Assembly (NCBI GenBank): GCA_023665525.1
Contig: JAMPDT010000006.1
Coordinates: forward strand, 1 to 46,375
Reading direction: 5' to 3'
DNA: 46,375 nucleotides
Source of the DNA: Butyrivibrio sp.
GTDB lineage: Bacteria; Bacillota; Clostridia; Lachnospirales; Lachnospiraceae
Shown here: positions 17,925 to 26,036 of the stretch, one piece after another
How the letters are laid out: each line of letters starts with the position of its first letter
Numbering within the stretch: the first letter of the stretch is position 1
Position numbers and translations under genes: made by a program
Notes under the pieces: generated by a model
What the model was told of the DNA's origin: nothing
What the model saw: only the letters and a program-made list of their open reading frames with translations
The model's database searches: none

Positions 17925-19214
17925 ATGAAGCGTGAGGATGAAGAATACAAAAGGTACATAAAAATCCTTGAAAGGGAGCTTGTGCCCGCGATGGGCTGCA
18001 CCGAGCCGATCGCGATCGCATATGCCGCCGCATACGCCAAAAAGCTGCTTGACGGCGAGGTGAGCAAGGTAAAAATCTACGCAAGCGGCAATGTCATAAA
18101 GAACGTAAAGAGCGTTACCGTCCCCAATACGGGCGGACAGAAGGGAATTGCGGCTGCGGCGGCGATAGGAATCGCGGACGGCAACCCCGAGCTTAAGCTT
18201 GAGGTGATTTCAAGTGTTACCCAAAGTGGTATTAAGGAAATGGAAAGACTGCTTTCGGAGGTTCCGTTTGAGCTTTACCGCATTCAGGGCGACTGCGCGC
18301 TTGATTTGGCAGTGGAGCTTTTGTCGGAGAGCGGCAGGAGCAAGGTGAGGATCCGCAATACCCATGAAAACGTCGTCCTTGCGGAAAAAAACGGGGAATG
18401 CATTTTGAGGTCGGAGTACGCGCAGGAGAGCGGCGAGGGCTGTCGGCTCGAAATGAAGGAAATCTACGATTTTGCCGTGAGCGTAGAGCTTGACGATGTA
18501 AGGGATATTTTGCAAAGACAGATAGATTACAATTACGCGATAGCGAAGGAGGGGCTTAAGGGAGGCTACGGAGCGTCGATAGGCAGGGTCCTTTTGGACA
18601 CCTATGGGGAGTCGCCCGAGAACCGCGCCAAGGCGCTTGCGGCGGCTGGCAGCGACGCGAGAATGGGCGGCTGTGAGCTGCCCGTCATAATCAATTCGGG
18701 GAGCGGCAATCAGGGAATGTGCGCCTCCCTGCCCGTCATAGCCTACGCAAAGGAGCTTGACAGCGGCGAGGAGCGGCTTTACCGCGCGCTGATAATATCA
18801 AATCTCACAACATTATATCAGAAGCAGTTTATAGGAAGGCTCTCCGCGTACTGCGGCGCGGTCAGCGCGGGAGCGGGAGCGGGCGCAGGCATAACCTATC
18901 TTCTCGGGGGAGATTACAAGCATATATGCCATACGGTGGTAAACGCGCTCGCGGTTACGAGCGGGATACTCTGCGACGGCGCGAAGCCAAGCTGCGCCGC
19001 CAAGATAGCCTGCGCGGTGGACGCGGGGATCCTCGGCTGCAAAATGTATAAGGAGGGTCATCAGTTCTACCGCGGCGAGGGAATAGTCAGCAGCTCGATT
19101 GAAAATACGATGGAGGGAATCGGCAAAATAGCCCGCGACGGAATGAAGGAATGCGACGACGAAATTATACGGCTTATGCTTGAGGAGCAGACCATTCACG
19201 CCATAAAAGGTTAA
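17925..19214 (+). CDS. L-cysteine desulfidase / UPF0597 (CyuA-like) family protein
   Basis: The 429-residue product belongs to the UPF0597 family, related to the L-serine dehydratase alpha chain. The N-terminal PAMGCTEPIAIAYA motif has Cys25. VTVPNTGGQKGIAAAAAIG follows, then INSGSGNQGMCASLPV, and later cysteines in ILCDGAKPSCAAKIACAVDAG. Characterised members use an iron-sulfur cluster to break L-cysteine into sulfide, ammonia and pyruvate. The cysteine pattern here fits a cluster, but serine or another substrate is possible. The gene is 14 bases after the peptidase and probably shares its mRNA. Cysteine removal next to peptide proteolysis and thiol redox genes makes a coherent theme, but that link is inference. 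Confidence 0.88.
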   Translation: MKREDEEYKRYIKILERELVPAMGCTEPIAIAYAAAYAKKLLDGEVSKVKIYASGNVIKNVKSVTVPNTGGQKGIAAAAAIGIADGNPELKLEVISSVTQSGIKEMERLLSEVPFELYRIQGDCALDLAVELLSESGRSKVRIRNTHENVVLAEKNGECILRSEYAQESGEGCRLEMKEIYDFAVSVELDDVRDILQRQIDYNYAIAKEGLKGGYGASIGRVLLDTYGESPENRAKALAAAGSDARMGGCELPVIINSGSGNQGMCASLPVIAYAKELDSGEERLYRALIISNLTTLYQKQFIGRLSAYCGAVSAGAGAGAGITYLLGGDYKHICHTVVNALAVTSGILCDGAKPSCAAKIACAVDAGILGCKMYKEGHQFYRGEGIVSSSIENTMEGIGKIARDGMKECDDEIIRLMLEEQTIHAIKG

Positions 19215-19244
19215 AAACGCCTTCTTTTATCCGATATAAAATAC

Positions 19245-19325
19245 AGATAATGGCAGTCCATTATCTCGCCGCCCGGAAGGATACCGGGGAAGCAGACAGG
19301 TGCGACGGAACGGATTTGTTGTCTG
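19245..19325 (+). promoter_or_regulatory. Structured 5' leader of the EF-hand-like gene
   Basis: Three consecutive hairpins precede the gene: a nine-base perfect stem with a CAGT loop (19245-19266), CCCGG/CCGGG (19272-19288), and CAGACA/TGTCTG (19293-19325). A strong TAGGAGGTAG ribosome site follows. It does not match the c-di-GMP-I, c-di-GMP-II or other riboswitch cores I know. It may be a cis-regulatory RNA or a stabilising leader. Confidence 0.45.
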
Positions 19326-19352
19326 TAAAATTCGGTTTTAGGAGGTAGATTC

Positions 19353-20456
19353 ATGAAAATTGGAAGTTCACAGGTTTCCATGGCATCGTCCCGAGATTAT
19401 TCGCAGGTGGCGTACAGAGGCTTCGTAAGTCTTACAAGTCAAAGGGGACAACAGCTTGCCGTGGACAGAACGGACGGCGCGAAAAGCATTTTCGAGCAGC
19501 TTAAGGACGAGAAAGCGTCAAGAGAGGGCAGGACGGGCGAACAGGGAGTCGAGGGCTCATCCGCGGTTCAAAGACCGTCATACAATTCGGAGGGAATGCA
19601 GACCATAAACAGTATTGCCGAGCTTAAGGACGCGCTGATAAATCAGCTTATAGGCTCGCTTCGCGGCAGACGCTATCCGATGGGCGGCGGCAGGTCCGTA
19701 TGGGGAGGCTTCGGTTTTGGCTTCGGCGGCAATCTTGCGTTTATGCAGACCTCGATGCAGCAGGGAAATCTTGTGATTATGCCGCAGACCTATACGGTTC
19801 AGACCGTTTGGTCGGATTTTTACGCGGAGCGCGAAACGACCGCCTTCGTTTCACAGGGCAAGGTTAAGACGGAGGACGGCAGGGAAATTAATTTCGACGT
19901 CAGATTTGAGATGTCGAGGGCTTTTGAGCAGAGCACGGAATCCTATACGCAGCGTCAATACGTTATGTGCGACCCGCTGGTGGTGAATTTTAAGGGCGAT
20001 GTTTCCGAGCTTGGCGACCAGAAGTTTTATTTTGACCTTGACGCGGACGGCGAGGAGGAGGAAATTTCGGGCTTTTCAAGCAACAGCGGCTTTCTTGCGC
20101 TCGACCTTAACGGCGACGGCGTGATCAACGACGGCTCGGAGCTTTTCGGCACGAAATCGGGCAACGGCTTTGCCGACCTTGCGAAATACGATTCCGACGG
20201 CAACGGCTGGATCGACGATAACGACGAGGTTTTCGCCAAGCTTAAGGTGTGGACGAAGGACGCGGACGGCGGCGACGTGCTTATGAGCGCGAAGGACTGC
20301 GGCATGGGAGCCATATATCTCGGAAACGTCGATACGGAGTTCAGTCTTACGGACAGCTTCGACAACGCCCTTAAGGGAGCCGTGCGCAGAAGCGGGGTTT
20401 ATCTCAACGAGGACGGTACCGCGGGAACGATACAGCACGTGGATTTTGCGATATAG
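19353..20456 (+). CDS. EF-hand-like calcium-binding conserved protein
   Basis: The 367-residue product has no signal peptide. The N-terminus (IGSSQVSMASSRDYSQV) recalls a widely spread hypothetical family whose members start with a Met-Ala-Ser-Ser type motif. A Gly-rich patch lies near residues 108-128 (RRYPMGGGRSVWGGFGFGFG), then a beta-rich segment. The C-terminal third holds three Asp/Gly-rich loops: DLDADGEEEE, LDLNGDGVINDGSELFG and YDSDGNGWIDDNDEVFAKL. The last two have EF-hand or dockerin-like spacing of acidic ligands, so calcium binding is likely. Its biological role is unknown. It stands alone behind a structured leader and faces a chemotaxis receptor gene, which hints at a motility or surface link but does not prove one. 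Confidence 0.7.
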   Translation: MKIGSSQVSMASSRDYSQVAYRGFVSLTSQRGQQLAVDRTDGAKSIFEQLKDEKASREGRTGEQGVEGSSAVQRPSYNSEGMQTINSIAELKDALINQLIGSLRGRRYPMGGGRSVWGGFGFGFGGNLAFMQTSMQQGNLVIMPQTYTVQTVWSDFYAERETTAFVSQGKVKTEDGREINFDVRFEMSRAFEQSTESYTQRQYVMCDPLVVNFKGDVSELGDQKFYFDLDADGEEEEISGFSSNSGFLALDLNGDGVINDGSELFGTKSGNGFADLAKYDSDGNGWIDDNDEVFAKLKVWTKDADGGDVLMSAKDCGMGAIYLGNVDTEFSLTDSFDNALKGAVRRSGVYLNEDGTAGTIQHVDFAI

Positions 20457-20494
20457 GCGTGTCCGCGCTGTGAAAATATTATTGAAATCAATAT

Positions 20495-20528
20495 CGGGAG
20501 CATACGGATTTGGATCCGTATGCTCCCG
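20495..20528. terminator. Bidirectional terminator between convergent genes
   Basis: A perfect 14-base inverted repeat (20495-20508 with 20515-20528) and six-base loop lie midway between the + strand EF-hand-like gene and the - strand chemotaxis gene. T-tracts are poor on both sides, better on the minus strand. Confidence 0.7.
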
Positions 20529-20551
20529 AGGGCATTTATATTAGGTATTTC

Positions 20552-22278
20552 TTATAATTTGAATTTGGCGACCTCGGTGTTTAGCTTATCGACAATTCCG
20601 AGATTGAAGTCGGCTTCCTTTTCGATGTCGCCGACATTTTCCGTAAGCTGCACGGCTGTTTCGGCAACGTTCATCACGCCCGACGCGCATTCGCTGACGG
20701 TTGTCTTTACATCGTTGAGGGCTTCCTTGATGTCGGTTATATTGCTTTTGAGCAGCTCGCTCTCCGACGCGAAGCGCCGCATCATCTCCTGTATATCCCC
20801 GACGTTGCTCTGATAGCTTTCGCTGGTTTCCAAGAGCTTTTCGTAGCCCTGTATCGCGGTAGTGTTCATAAACGCGATCATTTGCTCGGCTTCAGCCGCA
20901 AGCTCGTCAACCGTTTGGATTACGTCGGCGGTCACTCTTTGGATTTCCGTCGCGGAGGCGGCTGAATTGGTCGCGAGCTTGCCGATCTCACCGGCGACAA
21001 CTGCGAAGCCTTTGCCCGCCTCTCCGGCTCGGGCGGCTTCTATGCTTGCGTTTAACGCCAAAAGATTTGTTTCATCGGTAATGCTGATGATGTTTTTGGT
21101 AAGCTCCTTGATTTTCTCGACGTCCTTGGACTTCTCGATTTTCTGCTGCACGGAGGCAGCCATATCGGAAACCTGTACTACGGCGTCCTGCTTTGCCTTG
21201 ACGGCGTTGCCGTATACCTCGGAGGCGTTATTCATAATTCTGTCCGAGGAAAGCCTTCCCTCCTCCGCCTGCTCGTAAATTCCCGCGATCGAGGCAAAAA
21301 CCTGCTTGGTTGCCTCGTTTACCTGCTCCGGCGAGGCGCTGGACTGCTGTATTGCCGCGCTCATTTCCTCCATTGTCGAGGATACGTCGGTAATCTCCGT
21401 ATCGGCATCGGAAAGCTTGTCGGAGGTTGTGCGGCAGGAATCTCTCAGGCATTTGGAATTTTCGGCTATATTCAGCATAATTTCACGTATGTAACGAAGC
21501 AGATCGTTCACGTTCCCGGCAATCATTTCCATTTCGTCGCCCGTGTGTACGTCCAATATCTGTGTCAAATCGCCCTCGTTATGTACAAGCTCATAGATTT
21601 TGCCGTCCACCTTGCGCAGCCTTCTTATTACGCCGCCGACCAAAAGGTTAAGGATAACCAGCGCGATAATCAGGCAGATAAGCGAGATCTGGATTACCCT
21701 CTGCAAGGCGAGGCTTAAGCGCTCCGTCACTCCCGCGGCGTCGTAGTCGCAGCCCACGACAGCCGTTATATTGCCGTCGGCGTCGGTAAGCGGCATATAA
21801 GCCGAAATCAAATCGCCGTCCTCGGTGGAATCAATATAATCCTGTACATAGCTTTCTCCGCCGAAAACGGATTTTAATTCTTGATACGATACCTCAAAGT
21901 CCTCGCCGAAGCCGTGCCGGGACGATATGTCGTCCGCATCGACTCCGTAATAGACCTTGCTCCCGTCCGTATAAAGCGTATAAAGGTATTTTATGCCGCA
22001 TTCGTTTTTGATTGCGCACATAGAGTCGAACAGCGCGTTGTACGCCGCGTCTCCGTCGCCGCCCGCCGATATTGCCGACAGCTTTTCGATGTCGATGACC
22101 TTGGTGGAAATAACGGCCGCCCCATCTGCGCCTCCTCGACGCCCATTGCGATCAGACCCTCCTTTGTGCGGAGGTAGGAATTTGCGCCCATGACCGCGCA
22201 CAGCAGGATAATCGCTATGCTTGTGGGAAATAAAATTTTGGCTCTGATACCGATTTTCCTTGTTTTTCTTTTCTGCAT
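20552..22278 (-). pseudogene. Methyl-accepting chemotaxis protein, frameshifted near N-terminus
   Basis: A chemotaxis receptor split across two frames. The first 53 codons (from ATG at 22278, preceded by AAAGGA) encode a basic start and a membrane helix ([19 protein letters not shown]) and run out of frame at a G4 run (22120-22123 on the plus strand). The second frame continues at once with the sensor domain ([12 protein letters not shown]), a dCache-like periplasmic region, a second helix near codon 190 of that frame, HAMP, and the signalling hairpin [27 protein letters not shown]. Adding one G to the run restores a single protein of about 575 residues. A single-base loss in a homopolymer may be real, phase-variable or a sequencing error. 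Everything else looks intact, and it has its own promoter, which argues for a recent event. Confidence 0.85.
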
Positions 22279-22377
22279 ATTAAGTTTTCCTTTCGATTTC
22301 AGCGCATTTTTCCTGTCTGTGGGGAAGTTTCCGTCGATGAAGCGTTCAGCAAAAGATTCTGAAAATTTGATATTTTA

Positions 22378-22406
22378 ATTATAGCACGGAAAGAAATATT
22401 TGACTA
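22378..22406 (-). promoter_or_regulatory. Promoter for the chemotaxis receptor gene
   Basis: Minus strand: TAGTCA (22406-22401), a 17-base spacer ending in TGC, and TATAAT (22383-22378), giving an extended -10. It lies about 100 bases before the receptor start. Confidence 0.6.
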
Positions 22407-22450
22407 ATTTTTTCTGAAATATTTTTCTGACACTTTTCGCAAAATTTTTC

Positions 22451-22479
22451 TTCAGACAGCGCGGGCGCAGTGCTATAAT
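22451..22479 (+). promoter_or_regulatory. Promoter for the GNAT genes
   Basis: TTCAGA at 22451-22456, a 17-base spacer ending in TGC, and TATAAT at 22474-22479 (extended -10), 20 bases before the first acetyltransferase start. It is divergent from the receptor promoter. Confidence 0.65.
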
Positions 22480-22498
22480 CAAGAAAAAGGAGGCGCTT

Positions 22499-23065
22499 AT
22501 GGATATTTACGAGGAATGTCCCGTACTGGAAAACGGCGGGTACATTGTAAGGCTGATTGAACAGGGCGACGCAGGGGATTTGTTTAATGTGTACAACGAC
22601 AAATTTGCGCTGCCGTTTTTTAACGGCGACAACTGCAACGGCAGCAATTTTTACTGCGCGAGGCAGGAGGACGCGGAAAACACCGTTAAATACTGGCTTA
22701 TTGAGTACCGTGAAAACAGGGGCTTCGTGAGGTTTGCGACAGTCGATAAGACGGAGGAAAGGGCAGTCGGAACGATAGAGATGTTTCGGAGAGAGTCGGA
22801 CGACAGCTATAACGGGAGCGGGATTTTAAGGCTGGATCTGAAAAGCTCCCATGAAAGAAGCGAGGTTATATACGACATTTTGTCCTTGGTAACGGAGCCG
22901 TTTTACGATTGGTTCGGGTGCGCCGATATTGCGACCAAGGCGGCGCCTTACGCGGTGGAGCGCATAGACGCGCTTAAAAGTCTCGGGTTTGTCAAATCGG
23001 ACGAGCCGCTTATCAGCCGCGGGGAGAATAGGGCGTACTATGATTACTGGGTGCTTAAAAAATAA
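22499..23065 (+). CDS. GNAT-family acetyltransferase (RimJ/RimL-like)
   Basis: The 188-residue protein has the plan of RimJ/RimL-type GNAT enzymes: an N-terminal YIVRLIEQGDAGDLFNVYN segment, a central strand RAVGTIEMFRR, and a C-terminal VERIDALKSLGFVKS segment where GNAT proteins carry their acetyl-CoA-binding end. The usual Q/R-x-x-G-x-G/A pyrophosphate loop is not clear (here SSHERSEVIYDIL), so the fold is likely but catalytic competence is less certain. AAAAGGAGG precedes the ATG at a good distance and an extended -10 promoter lies just upstream. A second GNAT gene follows after 17 bases, so the two form a small operon. The substrate is unknown. Confidence 0.75.
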   Translation: MDIYEECPVLENGGYIVRLIEQGDAGDLFNVYNDKFALPFFNGDNCNGSNFYCARQEDAENTVKYWLIEYRENRGFVRFATVDKTEERAVGTIEMFRRESDDSYNGSGILRLDLKSSHERSEVIYDILSLVTEPFYDWFGCADIATKAAPYAVERIDALKSLGFVKSDEPLISRGENRAYYDYWVLKK

Positions 23066-23082
23066 CACATTAAGGAGAACAT

Positions 23083-23643
23083 ATGCAGAATAAAGGAACT
23101 GTAAGGCTTGAAACTCAAAGGCTGATACTGAGGCGTTTCGTCGGAGAGGACGCTTTGCCTATGTATGAAAACCGGGCGTCGGATCCCGAGGTGACGGAAT
23201 TTCTGACGTGGCCGCCGCATGTGAGCGCAGAGCTTACGGGAGCGCTGCTTGCGGAATGGATCAAAGCCTACGACGACGCTTCGTGCTATAACCGGGCGAT
23301 TGAATTAAAGGAAATCGGACAGCCGATTGGGGGCATATCGGTCGTGAAGCCGGACGAGAGCATTTGCGCGGCGGAAATCGGCTATTGTATGGGAAAAGCG
23401 TGGTGGGGCGCGGGTATTATGCCCGAGGCGCTCAAGGCGGTGATCGCCTTTTTGTTTGAGGAGGCGGAGCTGAACCGCATTGCGGCGACGCATGACGCAC
23501 GCAATCCCAAATCGGGCAGGGTTATGGAAAAGGCGGGAATGAGAACGGAGGGGGTTCTCAGGAGCGGCGGGCGGAATAATCGGGGAATCTGCGATTCCGT
23601 CGTACACGCGATATTGCGGAGCGATTATATGGCGCAAAAGTGA
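23083..23643 (+). CDS. GNAT-family acetyltransferase (RimJ/RimL-like)
   Basis: The 186-residue product is a canonical RimJ/RimL-like N-acetyltransferase. It has the ETQRLILRRF opening, a QPIGGISVV core strand, EIGYCMGKAWWGAGIMPEAL as the acetyl-CoA-binding motif A region, and the NRIAATHDARNPKSGRVMEKAGM-type closing motif (N-x-x-S-x-R/x-x-E-K-x-G-M). All conserved elements are present, so it should be active, acetylating either a protein N-terminus or a small amine. It is downstream of the other GNAT gene and preceded by AAGGAG. The two are divergent paralogs at best; only this one has a clear motif A. Confidence 0.9.
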   Translation: MQNKGTVRLETQRLILRRFVGEDALPMYENRASDPEVTEFLTWPPHVSAELTGALLAEWIKAYDDASCYNRAIELKEIGQPIGGISVVKPDESICAAEIGYCMGKAWWGAGIMPEALKAVIAFLFEEAELNRIAATHDARNPKSGRVMEKAGMRTEGVLRSGGRNNRGICDSVVHAILRSDYMAQK

Positions 23644-23656
23644 GATTATGAGCATA

Positions 23657-23685
23657 TTGACATTACGGATTTAATGTGATATATT
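23657..23685 (+). promoter_or_regulatory. Near-consensus promoter for the small gene at 23750
   Basis: Perfect TTGACA at 23657-23662, a 17-base spacer and TATATT at 23680-23685. The transcript would carry a leader hairpin AATACTC/GAGTATT (23692-23698 with 23715-23721). Confidence 0.75.
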
Positions 23686-23749
23686 GTTATAAATACTCGA
23701 TATACATACAATCAGAGTATTGAAATATACGAAGAAAGGAGGAACCGCT

Positions 23750-23944
23750 GTGTATATCAATATAGCGGAAAAAATCGGCAAGGAGCTTGCCAAGCATATA
23801 ATTGACGGAATGTTTTTGCCGTATAATTACAAGCTGACGGCAAAGTTTTTTGTTGATGGCTGTGACACGCCTGCGGAGCTTGCCGTAGTTATGTCGGCGG
23901 TTGTGTTGGGACTGCCCCTGCGGCAGGGAATTTGCATAGGATAA
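23750..23944 (+). CDS. Small conserved-looking protein of 64 residues
   Basis: A GTG start at 23750 follows AAAGGAGG at 7 bases. The product begins YINIAEKIGKELAKHIIDGMF, an amphipathic helix, and ends in a mildly hydrophobic segment AELAVVMSAVVLGLPLRQGI that is too polar for a confident membrane helix. It has one cysteine. I do not recognise it. Independent signs that it is real are a near-consensus promoter 65 bases upstream, a good ribosome site, and a strong terminator 33 bases after the stop, which together make a complete single-gene unit. A TTG-initiated longer version from 23720 is less likely, because it would start within the leader hairpin and upstream of the ribosome site. Confidence 0.6.
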   Translation: MYINIAEKIGKELAKHIIDGMFLPYNYKLTAKFFVDGCDTPAELAVVMSAVVLGLPLRQGICIG

Positions 23945-23976
23945 GATCGGAGAACAAATGAATGTACGGAAGAAAA

Positions 23977-24017
23977 AACGTCGCCCGTAACCGATGTCGG
24001 TTATTCGGCGGCGTTTT
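23977..24017. terminator. Strong bidirectional terminator
   Basis: An 18-19 base imperfect stem (23977-23994 with 23997-24015), TG loop, TTTT on the plus strand and six A residues on the other side, so T6 on the minus strand. It serves both the small gene and the convergent hemolysin III gene. Confidence 0.85.
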
Positions 24018-24064
24018 ATGCTGCAAAAAAATTGCCACGCGCGGTCGGGGAGCCCCGTAATGAG

Positions 24065-24715
24065 TTATTTTACATAAATGAACATAAGCAGAAAATGCAG
24101 AACGCTTCCCGCCAGTACGAACAGGTGGAAAATTTCGTGCGTCCCGAAGGCGGGGTGGCGGCTGTCGAAGGCGGGGAGCTTAAGCGCGTAAACCACGCCG
24201 CCCGCGGTGTAGACGATCCCGCCTGACAAAAGAAGTATGAAGCCCGCTGTCCCTATGGAGGAGAGGATCGTGCCGAAGGCGTGCACGCAGATCCAGCCCA
24301 TTCCGATGTAGATTGCGGAGGAGAGCCATTTGGGGCAGCGGATATAGATTATGTTGAGGAGTGTTTGGAGGGCGGCGAGCGACCATATTACGATCAGCGT
24401 GATTTTTCCGCTTTGCCCGCCGATAACCGCCGTGCATACGGGAGTATATGTGCCCGCGATGAGCACCGAAATCATTATGTGGTCGATTTTTTGCAGGAAG
24501 GTGTTGGCGCGAGGGGATATGTCGAAGGTGTGGTACGCGGTGCTGGCGGTGTAAAGCCCGATTATGCTCACGGCGAAAACAAACAGCGATACGACGACCT
24601 TGGGAGAGGAGGCGGCGGAGGCGCGTAGGAGCATGGGGATCGCGGCGAGCGCCGCCAGCACCATGCCTATGAAATGAGTGATCGCACTTCCGGGTTCCTT
24701 GATTTTAGTCAGCAT
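24065..24715 (-). CDS. Hemolysin III / PAQR family membrane protein
   Basis: The 216-residue product has about seven membrane helices and the family landmarks: an early PGSAITHFIGMVL segment, STAYHTF, the IDHIMISVLIAGTYTPV core, and the C-terminal GTHEIFHLFVLAGSVLHF. The conserved Ser/His/Asp residues that bind zinc in the CREST/PAQR superfamily appear to be in place (His in STAYH, His in FGTHEIFH). The bacterial members were named after a hemolysin but are now thought to be membrane hydrolase-like or lipid-sensing proteins; no toxin role is implied. GGAGGTAG precedes the start. It is a single-gene unit on the minus strand, unrelated to the neighbours. Confidence 0.92.
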   Translation of the reverse strand: MLTKIKEPGSAITHFIGMVLAALAAIPMLLRASAASSPKVVVSLFVFAVSIIGLYTASTAYHTFDISPRANTFLQKIDHIMISVLIAGTYTPVCTAVIGGQSGKITLIVIWSLAALQTLLNIIYIRCPKWLSSAIYIGMGWICVHAFGTILSSIGTAGFILLLSGGIVYTAGGVVYALKLPAFDSRHPAFGTHEIFHLFVLAGSVLHFLLMFIYVK

Positions 24716-24792
24716 TTTTTCTACCTCCGCCGTTATTGTTTCCGTAAAATAAAATAATATGTAACGATACTATGGATTTTATATTTGAGTTG

Positions 24793-24801
24793 TGCTAAAA
24801 T
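24793..24801 (+). promoter_or_regulatory. Extended -10 element for the flavodiiron gene
   Basis: TGC-TAAAAT (-10 at 24796-24801), 29 bases before the chosen start. The -35 position (24773-24778, TGGATT) is weak. It resembles the GTGCTATAAT elements at 3264, 22474 and 22378. Confidence 0.45.
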
Positions 24802-24830
24802 ATGCACAGATTATTTTGGGAGGCAGAGAA

Positions 24831-25982
24831 ATGTATATAACAAGGGATATTAAGTATATTGGCGTAAACGACCACAAGGTTGACCTCTTCGAGGGGCAGT
24901 ATGTTGTCGAAAACGGTATGGCGTACAATTCTTATGTTATTATGGACGAAAAGATTGCCGTTATGGATACGGTGGACGCCGCCTTCGGAGACGAATGGCT
25001 CGCGAATCTCAAGGCGGAGCTTTGCGGCAGGACGGTGGATTATCTTATCGTACAGCATATGGAGCCTGACCATTCGGCGAACGTCGCGAAATTTATGGAG
25101 CTTAACCCCGAAACGACCGTGGTGGCGACGGCGGCGGCCTTTAATATGATGAAGGCTTTTTTCGGAACGGATTATGCGGACAGGCGCATGGTTGTCGGAG
25201 AGGGCGCGGAGCTTGAGCTGGGGAAGCATAAGCTTACGTTCGTTACTGCGCCCATGGTGCATTGGCCCGAGGTTATGGTGACCTACGATTCCGAGGATAA
25301 GGTGCTTTTCTCGGCTGACGGCTTCGGCAAGTTCGGCGCGCTGGACGTCGAGGAGGACTGGGCGTGCGAGGCGAGACGCTATTATATAGGGATCGTCGGC
25401 AAATTCGGCGCGCAGGTGCAGGCGCTCCTTAAAAAGGCGTCGGCGCTCGACATTAAGATTATATGTCCCCTGCACGGACCCGTGCTTACGGAGAACCTCG
25501 GCTATTACCTTAATCTTTACGATATATGGTCCTCCTATTCGGTTGAGTCGGAGGGCGTAATGCTTGCTTATACCTCCGTATACGGCAACACGAGGAAGGC
25601 GGTGCTGGAGCTTGAGGAGCTTCTTAAAAAGGGCGGCTGCCCCAAGGTCGTGGTATGCGATTTGGCTAGGGAGGATCCGGCGGAGGCGGTCGAGGACGCG
25701 TTCCGCTACGGCAAGCTTGTGCTTGCGACCACAACATACAACGGCGAGATTTTCCCGTTTATGAAGCATTTTATCGACAGCCTTACGGAGCGCAATTATC
25801 AGAACCGTACGGTGGGCTTCATCGAGAACGGCTCGTGGGCGCCCGCAGCCGCGAGGACTATGCGCAAATGCTTTGAAAACAGCAAAAATATTACCTTCCT
25901 TGAAACCACTGTGACGGTAAAGGCGGCGCTTAATGACGAAAGCAGGGCGCAGCTGGAGAAAATGGCGAAGGAGCTTTTGTAA
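24831..25982 (+). CDS. A-type flavodiiron protein (oxygen/NO reductase)
   Basis: The 383-residue product reduces O2 to water, or NO to N2O, in the cytosol of anaerobes. The N-terminal metallo-beta-lactamase domain carries the diiron ligands: HMEPDH (His76, Glu78, Asp80, His81), the APMVHWPE histidine, FSADGFG and CPLHGP. The C-terminal flavodoxin domain, from about residue 245, has the FMN loop YTSVYGNTRK and ends with FIENGSWAPAA. No rubredoxin domain is fused, so it is class A and needs an external donor. I chose the ATG at 24831, preceded by GGGAGG, and not the upstream start, since the family begins at the ITRDIKYIG strand. It is likely a single-gene oxygen-defence unit. Confidence 0.95.
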   Translation: MYITRDIKYIGVNDHKVDLFEGQYVVENGMAYNSYVIMDEKIAVMDTVDAAFGDEWLANLKAELCGRTVDYLIVQHMEPDHSANVAKFMELNPETTVVATAAAFNMMKAFFGTDYADRRMVVGEGAELELGKHKLTFVTAPMVHWPEVMVTYDSEDKVLFSADGFGKFGALDVEEDWACEARRYYIGIVGKFGAQVQALLKKASALDIKIICPLHGPVLTENLGYYLNLYDIWSSYSVESEGVMLAYTSVYGNTRKAVLELEELLKKGGCPKVVVCDLAREDPAEAVEDAFRYGKLVLATTTYNGEIFPFMKHFIDSLTERNYQNRTVGFIENGSWAPAAARTMRKCFENSKNITFLETTVTVKAALNDESRAQLEKMAKELL

Positions 25983-26036
25983 TCAACGCGCATGAAGCGC
26001 GCAAACAGATAAAATAAATTTTAGGAGGAAACAGCT

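Noticed and set aside
20552..22201. Chemotaxis receptor as an intact gene from a GTG at 22201
   Set aside because: The GTG start gives a nonsense N-terminus ([14 protein letters not shown]) without a membrane helix or ribosome site. The true N-terminus is in the other frame from 22278.
24065..24715. Hemolysin III as a toxin
   Set aside because: The name is historical. The motifs are those of the PAQR/CREST membrane family and nothing nearby suggests virulence.
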